Assembly: GCA_011799875.1 (NCBI GenBank)
Contig: CM022297.1
Location: 362,146,921 to 362,210,920 of the forward strand
Length of the DNA: 64,000 bases
DNA from: Thinopyrum elongatum
Taxonomy: Eukaryota > Streptophyta > Magnoliopsida > Poales > Poaceae
Direction of reading: 5' to 3'
The translations under genes and the position numbers were made by a program. The notes beneath the pieces are model-generated. The model saw only the letters and a program-made list of their open reading frames with translations, had not been told where the DNA came from and made no database searches. This document shows positions 47,511 through 59,131 of this stretch, piece by piece (the stretch's first letter is position 1; every line of letters starts with the position of its first letter).

Positions 47511-47979
47511 GGAACGTGGCTGGGGGCTGGCTCCTCACCACCCGGAAGGCAACTGCCCCGCTCCACCAATCCTGCTTCTCTGCGTCATTGACGATGTCCA
47601 GAATCAACGACCGCCCTCCTGCGCCTATCCACGATGCCTAGCTTTCTTCCATGGCACTCATTCTCGCGTCCTACGCGTCCGGCACCAACCCTGCGCAGTG
47701 CATGCAGTGTACGTGGCGGAAATGGTAGGCGTAGTGGGTGAGTAAAATGGCAGTTACCTCCCCGTGAACATGGGCAGCCCGTGAGCCATTACGTGGATAA
47801 CCTCACGTCATTCAGCACGACTCATGGGAAAACCGGAAACGGGTTCAATCACAGGTTAATGAAGAAGCAAGAAAGATATCAAGAAGGACATGAGTCCCAT
47901 TGCGGATCGGCCAAAGTGTACACTTGTGTGTTTGTTGGGGCCTACCCCAACGATGCCAGGCGGCACGTATGGGCCAGGC
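47511..47979. other. E2 region between antisense promoter and 3' LTR
   Basis: Non-coding. Ends in GGCACGTATGGGCCAGGCCCGGGGGCTCC, whose last bases form the + strand polypurine-like tract before LTR2. Confidence 0.5.
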
Positions 47980-47990
47980 CCGGGGGCTCC

Positions 47991-48363
47991 TATCGGTGCA
48001 ACAAACATTCGCATTTGGTTGCCCAGACTTATACACAGGCGTGCTCGCATTGTGTGCCCTAGGCCAAGCCAGAAGACCCGCTCTTCGTGAGATCAAGGAG
48101 CAGATCAAGAAGACGAAGACAATCAAGACAGCAAGGCATCACCTTGGGAAGGCCTCCCTTGCCGGGCAGGAGAGCCTGGCAGGGTCGAGGCCGCCCCAGG
48201 GACAAGTCCAAGATTTCCCCGGCAAGCTTGCCGGGTCCGCCAAGGACAAGAATTCCCGCCAAGGCACCACCGCTCCACCGCACCACAATGCAAATCACTC
48301 ATCAATGCGGTGTCGAGCCCCCAAGTGATTAAGTGGCTTCTGCTAAGCACGTGGCAGCCCATG
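47991..48363 (+). repeat. 3' LTR of E2, first piece
   Basis: TATCGGTGCAACAAACATTCGC (the terminal TG is mutated to TA) aligns with 14607 onward. It is cut by element D after 48363; the last five bases CCATG are the D target duplication. Continues at 58595. Confidence 0.93.
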
Positions 48364-49822
48364 TGTTCGCACACGAACACGTCACGTGTACCCTCGATGC
48401 CGGGGGTGATGCACCGCAGCTCACGTCAAAGGAGTCTCACCGGAAGCGCGATTCGCAAGACAACCGGAGAGAACTTTTGAGGGCCCAAAACCCCACACTC
48501 CCGGGAGGGACCCTTAGGGGAGCGCGGTGGCTATGGGCTGCCCTAGGTCTGTCAAGCCGCCCCTAGACCCTCGGTATTCGCAGCTCTCCAACGCGAAGAA
48601 CGACGAAGAACGAGGGAGCAAGAACAAGGGAGGAACAAAACGTAGATGAAAAAGTTGTAGATGTGTTTGCGATTGTGTGTTGTTCAATCGGCCGTCACCC
48701 CCAACATATATAAGAGGCGAATGGACTTCCCGTACAAGTAAAGTACTCATCTAGGCTTCCCTTATAAGAATATTACATCAATTCACGTCCTAAAAACTCC
48801 TAGTTCTAGTCCAACTCGGATTTGGCTCGGATCTGTCCCATACTTCTGTCCTGCTTTTGCGTGGGCTTTAGAAATCGCATACTAACTCGGATGGAGTTGA
48901 ATTCAACATCAAACTTGTCCGTCTCGACGATCTGCATAATACTATGCGTGCCACTTATCCTTTTAAGGCCATCTTTATGACTTTTAGGGCCCATCTCCAA
49001 CTTCTGGTTGGATCTTCACTAAATCCGGCAAGCCTTCCAAATCAGCAAGCACTTAAGACCGACAAGCAATCAGAACCAGCAAGCACTCAAGACCAGCGAG
49101 CATTCATAACCGGAAAGCCTTTTACTCAGACCCGGCAAGCCTCTCACCGGCAAACTCTTCTTTCAGACCCGGCAAGCCTCAAGATCGGCAAGCATTCGTA
49201 ACCGGCAAGCCTATTACCCGGACCCGGCAAGCCTCTCGTCGGCAAGCTTCTTGCTGGCAAGTTCTTCTTTCAGATCCGGCAAGCCTCAAGACCGGCAAGC
49301 ATTCATAACCATCAAGCACTTAAGACGCGTCCAAAATGCAGAACCGGCAAGCCACTTAATACCGGTAAGCATTCAGAACCGGCAAGCCTTTTACTCAGAC
49401 CCGGCAAGCCTCTCGCCGGCAAGCTTCTTGCTAGCAAGTTCATTCATAACCAGCAAGCACTTAAGACCGGCAAGCATTCAGAACCGGCAAGCACTTAAGA
49501 CCGGCAAGCATTCAGAACCGGCAAGCCATTTACTCAGACCCGGCAAGCCTCTCGCCAGCAAGCTTCTTGCTGGCAAGTTCTTCTTTCAGATTCGGCAAGA
49601 CTCCCGCGGTCGGCAAGCTTTATTCAGCCAGCAAAGGCCGAATAACTTACGCGACTCATCAGACACCATCCAGGTAAGTGTCTGGTCCCTCGCGTCATCT
49701 TTTTATTCAGGACCAGTCCGCAAAGTGTTTGCCTTTGACTTTTGCATACAAACTCGAAGGTCCTTCTCCATTTGAGGTCATCTTAATTAAGTTTTTGACC
49801 ATGCCAAAATCCAGTGTCAACA
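48364..49822 (-). repeat. 3' LTR of element D with internal 18-bp-type repeats
   Basis: 1459 bp, TGTTCGCACACG...GTGTCAACA on +. TATA-like TATATAAG at 48707-48714. 49020-49630 is an array of CCGGCAAGC-containing units. Confidence 0.95.
49020..49630. repeat. CCGGCAAGC tandem array in LTR of D (left copy)
   Basis: Around 30 variants of a 17-18 base unit such as ACCGGCAAGCATTCAGA / ACCGGCAAGCACTTAAG, arranged in higher-order blocks (for example the GCCTTTTACTCAGACCCGGC block). The multiple-of-three-like period keeps frames open without coding meaning. Confidence 0.9.
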
Positions 49823-49992
49823 CATGCCCCCTTGTTTTTTGGCAAAACTTGTATGCCAAAAAATAATTTGTACCTTGTTTGTTCTAAGGACGATGTCAAC
49901 ACTCCATCGGCCATTTATTTTTCTCAGGGCGATAATTATGTATCGGCCATGTTTGTGCTAAGGGCGATAATCGTATATCGGACATTGCCTAC

Positions 49993-51075
49993 TTAGGCTT
50001 CTTGCCACACACTCGGGTGGTATTTCTTCAAGTACTTGCCATTGAGAGCTCGAGGTAACAATGTCCCTTGTACGGATTCCACCAAATAAGAGTTTCCGGG
50101 AACTACTCTCGTAATCCTAAAAGGACCTTCCCAACTCGGAGACCACTTCCCAAATTTTCTATATCTTGAACCAATCGATAGAATCATTTTCCAGACGAGA
50201 TCGCCAACTTGAAAATTCTTCAACTTAACTCTCTTATTGTAAGCTCTTGCTACCCTCAACTTGTCTCTCTCTATGGCCTTTAAAGCAGCCAAACGTTTAT
50301 CGGCAACCTCATCAATATTGTCCATCATCAAGTTATAAAAGTCTATTGCCGATAAATCATTTTGTTTGGCTATTCTCAAAGCATTCAAATTTACTTCCAC
50401 CGGTAAAACAACCTCTTGGCCATATACTAGCTCATATGGAGTCACCTTCGTAGCACCATGCCTTGAGATCCTATGTGCCCACAAAGCTTCAAACAACAAT
50501 TCATGCCATCTCCTCGGACTATCCTCAATCTTCTTCTTGATAAGCTTGATTAAAATTTTATTGCTGGACTCAGCTTGTCCATTAGCTTGGGCATAATACG
50601 AAGAGGAATTGAGCAACTTTATGTTATAAGATTCGGCAAATTCTCTGACTTGATGTGACATGAAAGATGAACCTTGATCTGTAGTTAACGTTTGAGGAAT
50701 GCCGAATCTATGAATAATGTGCTCAGTTATGAATTGAATTACCTCTGTATGTGTCATGTTCTAGAGAGGTACTGCCTCAGACCATTTAGTGAAATAATCG
50801 GTTGCCACCAACACGAACTGATGCCCCTTTGAGGAAGACGGGTGAATTTCTCCAATAAAGTCTAAACCCCATCCTCTGAAAGGCCACGGCTTGACAATAG
50901 GATGTAACATAGCAGCAGGAGCTAATTGAATATCACCAAAAAATTTACAAGCTTCACACCTTTATAATATCTGAAGCAATCATTAATCATAGTCGGCCAA
51001 TAAAACCCAGCACGCCGCAATAACCATCTCATCTTGGGAGCCGACTAGTGAGTGCCACAAATACCTTCATGTACC
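49993..51075 (-). pseudogene. Element D integrase
   Basis: Zinc-binding HHCC region: HEGICGTH near 51075, LLRRAGFYWPTMINDC, then after a one-base frame slip CEACKFFGDIQLAP (about 50960). The catalytic core follows with VLVATDYFTKW (first Asp), a stop (TAG at 50758-50760), FGIPQTLTTDQGSSFMS (second Asp, about 50680) and YAQANGQAESSNKI (Glu, about 50570), then LWAHRISRHGATKVTPYELV and a C-terminal KLKNFQVGDLVWK region ending at 49993. All D,D,E residues are present. A stop at about 51048 and the TAG at 50758 plus the frameshift inactivate it. Integrase inserts the cDNA copy. Confidence 0.92.
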
Positions 51076-52019
51076 TCTCCCATAGCAACTCTTGCTTGGT
51101 CCTCATCTAAACACTTTAAAAGAACATCATCAACTGTTCGGTGATAAAGGTCATCATCCCTCATTGTATATTTGAAAGCCATACGTCGAACAGCCCTGTC
51201 CACCCTTTCACTCAGATTGCGCAAGTAAGCAACAATGGGCTTCCTCCAGTCGGTATTGTCACCTACACTAGATTTTTTGTTATTGGCCGAATCAGTGGGT
51301 TCTGGTTCAGCCTCTCCTATATTGGCAAGAAAAGACATCGGTCTTTGAGAAATATGAAACATGCCATGATCAACATGATAGTCGGATGCTTGCTGTGCCA
51401 ACTCATTTGCTCTCCAATTGTCATGCCTAGATATATGAGCAATGCTAAAACAATCCAATGTAGAAATTATATCTAGACATTTACCAAGATAAACATTAAG
51501 TGATTTGTCCAAACACTGAAAGACCTTGGATATTTGTTGCACCACTAGTAACGAATCACCATAAGCCTCAATATGTTTAACACCTATAGCAAGTAACATC
51601 TCTAGGCCGAATAATAATGCTTCATATTCGGTTTGATTGTTTGTGCAAAAATATTCTAAGCGACATGAGGCTTCAAAAACAGCACCATGAGGAGATATAT
51701 AAACAATACCAACACCTTGGCCATTGCTACAAACTGAACCATCAAAATATAATCTCCAAGGTACTAATGAAACAAGGTTTATATCAATATCATGCTTGTC
51801 ATTAATCCGATGCTCAACAATAAAATTAGCAACGATTTGGCCTTTCATGGATTTTAGAGATTCATAAGCCAAATCATATTCAATCAAAGCATAAGCCCAC
51901 TTGCCAATTCTACCACTAAGAATTGGCCTATGCAACATGTATTTAATGACATCAGTTTGACAAGCTACTATGCAAGCACTCGGCACTAAACAATGTCTCA
52001 ATTTTGTGCAAGCATAATA
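51045..52019 (-). pseudogene. Element D RNase H tail and second (archaeal-type-like) RNase H
   Basis: Continues from the RT frame after the stop at 52020: LRHCLVPSACIVACQTDVIK and LSGRIGKWAYALIEYDLAYE end the first RNase H/connection region. A second RNase H follows: LYFDGSVCSNGQGVGIV (first Asp), NNQTEYEALLFGLEMLL (Glu), EAYGDSLLVVQQI (Asp) and ISRHDNWRANELAQQAS (final acidic position changed context). Dual RNase H is a Tat/Retand lineage mark. The protein ends in an acidic linker before integrase. Confidence 0.88.
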
Positions 52020-53409
52020 TCAGCATAGGCATAGTTTTTCAATAAATGTATACCTTGTCTCGGCGTCCAATAAACTCCTGCTCAAATATGTAATAGCATG
52101 CTCTTTTCCTTCGGTTTCTTCAGTCAAAACAGCACCAATAACAACTTCTTCTACTGCAATGTAAAGCTTAAAGTGTTCCCTATGCTTGGGCGCTTTCATC
52201 ACCGGAGGAGTGCACAAATAGTTCTTGGTCATATCAAATGCTTCTTGCTGTTTTGCCCCCCAAGTGAAATCAACATCATTTTTTAACCGAAGGATAGGAG
52301 TAAATGCATCAACTATCCCTGACAGATTAGCTATGAACCTTCTCAAATAATTGACCTTGCCAAGGAACTTTTGCATATCTCTCTTGCATGTTGGAGCCTT
52401 CACCTTTTGTACAGCTTCTATCTTTTTGGGATCAATTTCTATGCCATCTTGATGAATAATGAAACCCAAAAACTTTCCAGCCGATACACCAAAAGCACAC
52501 TTCAAAGGATTCATCTTTAGTCCATATTTTTTTCATTCTCTCAAAAGCTAAGAACAAATCGGCTAGATGAGATTCAAAAGCATCCGATTTGACAACAATA
52601 TCATCAATATAGACCTCAAGTATAACACCAAGTAAATCATGAAAAATTAAATTCATAGCCCTTTGATACGTGGCACCGGCATTTTTTAATCCAAAGGTCA
52701 TCACTGTCCACTCAAATAAACCAAGGAAACCGGGACATCGAAAAGCCGTTTTGGACATGTCCTCTTTGGCCATAAAAATTTGATTATACCCCGCATTACC
52801 ATCAAGAAAGCTAATAACCTGATGTCCAGAAGCATCATTAATAAGCATATCGGCTATTGTCATGGGATACTCATCTTTAGGTGTAGCTCTATTCAAATCT
52901 CTAAAATCAATGCACACCCTCAACTTGCCGTAGCCTTTCGTCTCTACTGGTACGATGTTAGAAATCCACTCGGCATACCTGCAAGGTCTAATAAAATTAG
53001 CTTTAAGCAAACGACCGATCTCTTCCTTGATCCGATCATATATTTTTGGATTGAACTTTCTGGCCAATTGCTTGTATGGTCTAAAACCGGCCTTTATAGG
53101 TAACCGATGCTCCACTAGCTCTCGGCTTAAACCTGGCATCTCATGATACTCCCATGCAAAGCAACAAACATATTCTCTCAATAGCTCGATCAACTTAGCT
53201 TTATGATCGGCTCTTAAATTTTCATTTACAAATGTCGGCCTAGGAATTGAACCATCCCCTATGTCTATCTCCTCTAATGGATCGGCCGACGTAAAACCTT
53301 GTCCTAATTTATCCATATCATCTAACTCTTCTATGGACTCATACATATCATTCTCATTGGACCGATATTCTACAAGACGCTTTTGTAACCACTCTAAGTT
53401 AGGATCCAT
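52020..53409 (-). pseudogene. Element D reverse transcriptase and first RNase H
   Basis: Start region MDPNLEWLQKRLVEYRS. RT motifs: GKLRVCIDFRDLNRATPKDE, VISFLDGNAGYNQIFMAKED, MTFGLKNAGATYQRAMN and the catalytic YIDD box at 52600-52611 (YIDDIVVKS). At the A7 homopolymer 52528-52534 one extra base shifts the frame; the neighbouring frame continues with MNPLKCAFGVSAGKFLGFI, the thumb region, RNase H HFKLYIAVEEVVIGAVL and YLSRSLLDAETRY, to a TGA at 52020. Overlaps the preceding protease frame by 11 bases through a one-base insertion. Catalytic residues intact, reading frame broken. Confidence 0.93.
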
Positions 53410-54346
53410 CTAAATGCATCATACCTTGGAGCCGATTATCGCCAACCGGCTTTAAAGAAACGAGCACGAAACCACTTTTTGTGGCGCTAAGAAAATCAAA
53501 TTCTGATAAGTCGCGCCCCGTCAAGTAAGTAGCATTAGGATGTTGCCAATCCACCGATGCATCAGCCAAAGCAACACAAGCCGAATTATCCGCATGAATG
53601 ACCTCCACTTCATCAACAACCCATTGAATCAAAAATTGGTGCATAGTAGACGGTACACATTGGTTTGCACGAACCCAATCGTGGCCTAATATCACATTGT
53701 AGTTACCTTGCACCTTGGCGACAAAGAATGCGGTAGCCAAAGTTTTGCTTCCCACCGTCAGCTCCACATACATTACACCTTTGGCTTCAATTTTCTCTTT
53801 GCCTTCAAATCCATTAAGCACCATGTTGGTTTTTATTAACTCTTCATCATGCAGCCCCAATTTTTTGAAGACCGAATATGGCATAAGATTCACCACAGCA
53901 CCACCATTGAGAAGCATTCTAGCAATCGGCGATCCATTAATATGACCTTTAAGGAACAATGGCTTCAAGTGCATCACCGGCTCTTTTGGCTTCTCGAATA
54001 TAGCATTTTTAGGGTCAAAATCTAGCTGAGCTACTTCCCCTTCTTCATCTATAGCACGAAATTCAGCGGGTAAGTAATACACCATATTAATGTCCATACC
54101 TTCATGAACCGGTGTAGACTCATAATCAAGCATTTCATCTCCTTCCTCAAGCATGTCCACTGACTCTGAAATAGCTCCAAGGGAAGAGGAAGTAATAGGT
54201 AATGTGGATGATGTAATAGCAGCCGCATCGTCCTCCGTTGGTGGTGTAGGTGTTGCTATGATCAATGCAGAAGCTGCTATGTTTTCCTTTTGCTTAGGCT
54301 TCCACACTTGTTTTGGTGGCACCATGGGACGGGTTTCATTGAACAA
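53399..54346 (-). pseudogene. Element D aspartic protease region
   Basis: An open frame after stops at 54362 and 54356. The protease block has ARMLLNGGAVVNLMPYSVF at about 53895-53950, where the usual D-(S/T)-G-A reads N-G-G-A: the catalytic Asp appears replaced by Asn. This is followed by GNYNVILGHDWVRANQCVPS (the ILG block). Upstream sequence is an acidic linker (ESVDMLEEGDEMLDYEST). The last 11 bases overlap the RT frame. Confidence 0.85.
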
Positions 54347-54361
54347 TTTATCCCTTTACTT

Positions 54362-55426
54362 CTATGTTTCTTGTTCCTCCTTCTCATGGCTCCTCATGTG
54401 CTGCAATCTCCTTTTTTGTGCCTTGGTCAGACCGGAAGGACACCACTTAGGCTGAGTATATTTTGGATCCCTCGACTTGGCCTTGCTTGTGCTAGCTTCA
54501 TGATCATTAGCCATGGGACCTTGCTGGACAGCAGCCACATCTTTATTAGAATCAGCCGGATTTTCAACAATAATCGGCTCTTTGATTGTTAATTCTCTAG
54601 TGCCTATCATAATAGTTTCAGCACTAGTATTCTTCTCCTTTTGCTTGCTAGGCTCTGAAATTTCAGCACTTGGTGATTTAACATGCCACAGTTGCTTGCC
54701 AACCCTTTTTTGATTATCTTGCATTGGCTGATTGACACCATTGTTCAAACGGCCTCGTGTGGGATAAGAAAGCCTCTCATGAACGGGCCTCCTTGGTTCT
54801 GCCCAACCCGGATGAAAAGCATAAGGGGCCATTGGGGGCTGCCCCCATCCTCCATTGAAGTCTCCCATGTAGTATGGCACATAGGGAGGTGGCGCCATCC
54901 ATGGTCCCGGTGCCCACGACCCATATGGCCTTGCATGATGCTGAAATTCTTCCCGAGGAGGTGACCTTGAGCGCTTCAAATTTGATGACCGGTTAGAGCT
55001 AGAACCGGCCGCTTGATTGACATATTTGGACAACAACATATCAAAAGTTGGCTTGATTCTCTTGCGATGCACTTTAGCCTCATTCGTCTTCCACTTGCCA
55101 ACCTCTGGACTCTTGGGCTTAACAAATTTGACATGAGTGTTCTCTTGCACTTGTGGTTGCCCCCCGAGTGTAGGATTCTTGATGGTGATCTTGATTATCT
55201 CCTTGCCATCGGGTTGCTTGTAAAGCACAACTTGTCTCCCCAAGACCTTGTCGCTCTCCTTATTTTCACTGGGCTCACCAATGACAATATTGTTCTTATT
55301 AGCTGATTTGGCTATACTGGGCCGAATTAACATCTTCTTCCCCTCCAAATCCATGGTGTTCATTGGGAAAGGCTGCTTATCAACTTGCATCTCAGAAAAA
55401 TTCAATCGTCCGTCATTAATGGCCAA
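54362..55426 (-). pseudogene. Element D gag C-terminal/linker region
   Basis: In frame with the Gag frame upstream across a TGA (55436). Contains a hydrophilic Lys/Pro-rich region, PRREEFQHHARPYGSWAPGP, a Pro/Gly/Tyr-rich stretch (54745-54930) and a basic tail PKWCPSGLTKAQKRRLQHMR ending before a stop at 54362. No enzyme motif. Such a domain links nucleocapsid and protease in related elements. Confidence 0.75.
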
Positions 55427-55435
55427 TTGTATCTG

Positions 55436-57082
55436 TCATCGAAAAACATTACAATCATTAGTAGCATGAGAAAAAGAATTATGATATTTGTAATAAGCAC
55501 GCCATTTCAGCTCTTCAAACGGCGATAAAGTATGAGATATTCTAATAATCTTCGCTTGCAATAAAGCATCAAATATTCTATCACACTTAGCAATGTTGAA
55601 AGTAAATTTTATCTCTTCATCACGATTCTTATGAACCGGCTTTAAATCATTGCAAGTAAATGGTTTAGCCTTAGATGGCCAAACAAATTCAGTAGCATAA
55701 ATATCACCCTCATCGTCCGAGTGCTCACTATTATACTCAACCATATTCATCTTAGGACGATCAGTTTTATATCTATGCACCTCTTTAAGATCTTTGCTTC
55801 GGCTTTCTTGAGCCAAAGCCCTTTGTAAGACTTGGTTGACATTTAAAAACTCATAGCCTTCTAGCCTTTCTCTAATGTGAGTTCTCAAACCACTAAGCAC
55901 AAGATCAGCCAAATCTCTCTTAGTTATCACCAAACTATAGCATCGGTTTTTTGTATCTCTAAATCTTTTGACGTGATCGAAGACCGATTCATCATGCTTT
56001 CGTCTAACCGATGTAAGATGTGATAACTTAAGCTCATTATCGCCACTATAAAAATGATCATGAAATTTTTGTTCTAGTTGTGACCGTAAACAAATAGAAC
56101 CATGTGGTAAAGCAGCAAACCATGAAAATGCGGTACCGGTTAAAGGTAAAGGAAATAAATGCACTTTCAATTCATTTAGTGAACCCGCTTCACCCAATTG
56201 TGCCAAGTATTGACTAACATGCTCCCATGTGGTTTCTGTGCCCTCTCCATTGAACTTAACAAAATCTAGAATTTTACATCCCGGAGGGCATTGAATTGCA
56301 TCAAAGTATTCTGGATATGGCTTTTGGTAAATACGGTTCCTTGGTAACTCAACTCCAAAATTCTCTTGGAGCATCTTAGCCATCTACTCTCTAAGATTAG
56401 CTAGACCATCATCCACAGTGGACAATGAAGCTTGGGGCAGTGGCATAGGAGGAGTAGGATTAGTAGTTGCAGGTGTGAATTGTGGCATATATGCCGAATT
56501 GTAATTCGGCGATGATCTAACAGCGTTTGCACTTGTAGGTAGGGTTTGGTTTGGCGTCACCACCGAACCTGGCATACTCATGATAGGATTAATGGGTGCA
56601 GCAACAATTTGATTTGTTGGGCTAGGATAAAAATTCATCAACATGGGAGGCGCCGATGAAATAGGTAAAGTTGGATTAGGGATTTCTGCGGCAACAGGCA
56701 CACCAACATTACCAATAGATGATTGAGGCATACTTTTTTGAGCAATACTATTTTCCAAGAAAATTTGGTATAAAAGATTATTGCTATCAGTAATGCGACT
56801 ATCAATTTCAGCCCATACCTCGGGAGAGAAGGTATTACTCACAGGGGGTTTAACCTATTCATCATGAAGAGGGGGAAACTTGATTTCTCCAACCGGAGTG
56901 ATATTGCCTTGACGATCCTTCTTGAACTTAGCAAGGAACTCCTGCATCTCCTTCTCTTCACGTGCCTTCTTGTACTCCTCATAAGCTTGGTGATATTCCT
57001 CCGATAACTCCTCAAAATTGGGCTTGATTATGTTATCGGCGTTGATTTCCGAGGGCTTGGGAATCTTGTCGTCGCCAGACAT
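55436..57082 (-). pseudogene. Element D Gag
   Basis: Start MSGDDKIPKPSEI at 57082, just inside the primer site. One frame runs through TAG stops at 56855 and 56384 to a TGA at 55436 (each could be a single-base change from sense). Domains: charged coiled-coil-like N-terminus (EEYHQAYEEYKKAREEK), a Pro/Ser/Asn-rich spacer (56400-56840), and the Gag core at 55800-56380: KFNGEGTETTWEHVSQYLAQ, FPLPLTGTAFSWFAALPHGS, QLEQKFHDHFYSGDNELKLS. The C-terminal YKYHNSFSHATNDCNVFR is a zinc-knuckle-like H/C cluster. Retrotransposon gag family. Confidence 0.9.
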
Positions 57083-57111
57083 GATGGATGATGATGATGA
57101 TTGATCTTTAG

Positions 57112-57129
57112 TCCCCAGCGGAGTCGCCA
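57112..57129 (-). other. Primer-binding site of element D
   Basis: The minus strand reads TGGCGACTCCGCTGGGGA, seven bases from the 5' LTR edge at 57137. I cannot assign the tRNA with confidence. Confidence 0.75.
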
Positions 57130-57136
57130 AAAAGTG

Positions 57137-58594
57137 TGTTCGCACACGAACACGTCACATGTACCCTCGACGCCGGGGGTGATGCACCGCAGCTCACATC
57201 GAAGGAGTCTCACCGGAAGCGCGATTCGCAAGACAACCGGAGAGAACTTTTGAGGGCCCGAAACCCCACACTCCCGGGAGGGACCCCGTCGGGGAGCGCG
57301 GTGGCTATGGGCTGCCCTAGGTCGGTCAAGCCGCCCCTAGAGCCTTGGTATTCGCAGCTCTCCAACATGAAGAATGACGAAGAACGAGGGAGCAAGAACG
57401 AGGGAGGAACAAAACGTAGATGAAAAAGTTGTAGATGTGTTTGAGATTGTGTGTTGTTCAATCGGCCGTCACCCCCAACATATATAAGAGGCGGCCGGAC
57501 TTCCCGTACAAGTAAAGTACTCATCTAGGCTTCCCTTACAAGAATATTACATCAATTCACATCCTAAAAAGTCCTAGTTCTAGTCCAACTCAAATTTGGC
57601 TCGGATCTGTCCCATACTTCTATCCTGCTTTTGCGTGTGCTATAGAAATCGCATACTAACTCGGCTGGAGTCGAATTCAACATCAAACTTGTCTGCCTCG
57701 ACGATCTGCATAATACCACGCGTGCCACTTCTCCTTTTAAGGCCGTCTTTATGACTTTTAGGGCCCATTTCCAACTTCTGGTTGGATCTTCACTAAATCC
57801 GGCAAGCCTTCAAAATCAGCAAGCACTTAAGACCGGCAAGCATTCAGAACCGGCAAGCACTCAAGACCAGCGAGCATTCATAACCAGCAAGCCTTTTACT
57901 CAGACTCGGCAAGCCTCTCACCGGCAAACTCTTCTTTCAGACCCGGCAAGCCTCAAGATCGGCAAGCATTCGTAACCGGCAAGCCTTTTACCCGGACCTG
58001 GCAAGCCTCTCGTCGGCAAGCTTCTTGCTGGCAAGTTCTTCTTTCAGATCCGGCAAGCCTCAAGACCGGCAAGCATTCATAACCAGCAAGCACTTAAGAC
58101 CGGCAAGCATTCAGAACCGGCAAGCACTTAAGACCGGGAAGCATTCAGAACCGGCAAGCCTTTTACTCGGACCCGGCAAGCCTCTCGCCGGCAAGCTTCT
58201 TGCTGGCAAGTTCATTCATAACCAGCAAGCACTTAAGACCGGCAAGCATTCAGAACCGGAAAGCACTTAAGACCGGCAAGCATTCAGAACCGGCAAGCCT
58301 TTTACTCGGACCCGGCAAGCCTCTCGCCGGCAAGCTTCTTGCTGGCAAGTTCTTCTTTCAGATTCGGCAAGACTCCCGTGGCCGGCAAGCTTTATTTAGC
58401 CGGCAAAGGGCGAATAACTTACGTGACTCATCAGACACCATCCAGGTAAGTGTCTGGTCCCTCGCATCATCTTTTTATTCAGGACCAGTCCGCAAAGTGT
58501 TTGCCTTTGACTTTTGCATACAAACTCGAAGGTCCTTTTCCATTTGAGGTCATCTTAATTAAGTTTTTGACCATGCCAAAATCCAGTGTCAACA
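57137..58594 (-). repeat. 5' LTR of element D
   Basis: 1458 bp, near-identical to 48364-49822; TATA-like TATATAAG at 57481-57488 (CTTATATATG on minus). The CCGGCAAGC array is at 57790-58400. Confidence 0.95.
57790..58400. repeat. CCGGCAAGC tandem array in LTR of D (right copy)
   Basis: Same array as 49020-49630. The two copies differ in internal arrangement: a block with CATTCATAACCAGCAAGCAC is present in different phase and number, so the array has changed since insertion. Confidence 0.9.
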
Positions 58595-59131
58595 CCATGG
58601 AAGACAGATTATCCTCATGTGACACCCGTCTGGAGGCGTGTCAAGCAGATAAGCAGAAGAGGGTTAAGTGGCACGGCAGGCTTGCCCGGTTTCGCCCTCA
58701 GCATGACACCTAGCAGTGCATTTAATGCACTTTGTCCTAACTGCCAAAGTTAGGTATGATAGCACTATTAGCTATCTAATCACCAGATAAAGACTACTTT
58801 GCCACTGTGGTCACCCCTTAAGCTATAAAAGGAGGTCCAAGGCTCACTAGCAAAGGATTGGGACCCTTGCACACTTGTACGCGCGTAGCTGCTCTCCCCG
58901 AGGCCACCTTGCCGGGCTTGAGCGTTGCATGCTCAGCATGTTCCTCCATCCAATCCACCAAAGCAGGAGTAGGGTTTTACGCTTCCCAGCGGCCCGAAGC
59001 TGGGTAAAAAACCCTAGCGTCACCACCGTCGTGTTTGTCCATGGCCTCTACTCTTTGTGCAACGTGATCTTCCCCCTTGCCGAACCACAAGGGGTCGATG
59101 GCCCCATAGGTGATCGTGTCATCCCATGACA
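58595..59131 (+). repeat. 3' LTR of E2, second piece
   Basis: CCATGGAAGACAGATTATCC aligns with 14973 onward; ends CCCATGACA at 59131. TATA box CTATAAAAG at 58823-58831. Confidence 0.93.

Larger units (their letters stand above)
48364..58594 (-). mobile_element. Element D: complete gypsy (Tat-like) LTR retrotransposon with decayed gag-pol
   Basis: 10.23 kb, minus orientation, exact target duplication CCATG (48359-48363 and 58595-58599), inserted in the 3' LTR of E2. LTRs 48364-49822 and 57137-58594. Order on minus: LTR, primer site, gag, gag C-terminus, protease, RT, RNase H, second RNase H, integrase, polypurine tract AAAAAACAAGGGGGCA (minus, about 49824-49840), LTR. The two RNase H domains place it in the Tat/Retand branch. 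All ORFs carry nonsense or frameshift changes, so it is not autonomous now. Confidence 0.95.
14607..59131 (+). mobile_element. Element E2: gypsy (Tat-like) LTR retrotransposon expanded to 44 kb by insertions
   Basis: LTR1 is 14607-15511; LTR2 is in two pieces, 47991-48363 and 58595-59131, split by element D. Order on +: LTR, tRNA-Arg primer site, gag, protease, RT, RNase H, [20150-46130 foreign block], antisense B3-like ORF, polypurine tract CCGGGGGCTCC (47980-47990), LTR. The second RNase H and integrase expected after 20100 are missing, so the foreign block is accompanied by a deletion. Flanking bases CACGC (14602-14606) and CATGG (59132-59136) may be a decayed target duplication. The two LTRs differ at about twenty positions in the first 370 bases by eye. 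Confidence 0.88.

Noticed and set aside
49020..49630. CRISPR-like spaced repeats
   Set aside because: The units are directly adjacent and degenerate with no unique spacers; the context is a plant LTR.
49020..49775. Open frame rich in ASSFRSGKPQDRQAF-like repeats (also 57751-58547)
   Set aside because: Created by the 18-bp CCGGCAAGC array in the LTR of D; present in both LTR copies and not in the position of any element gene.
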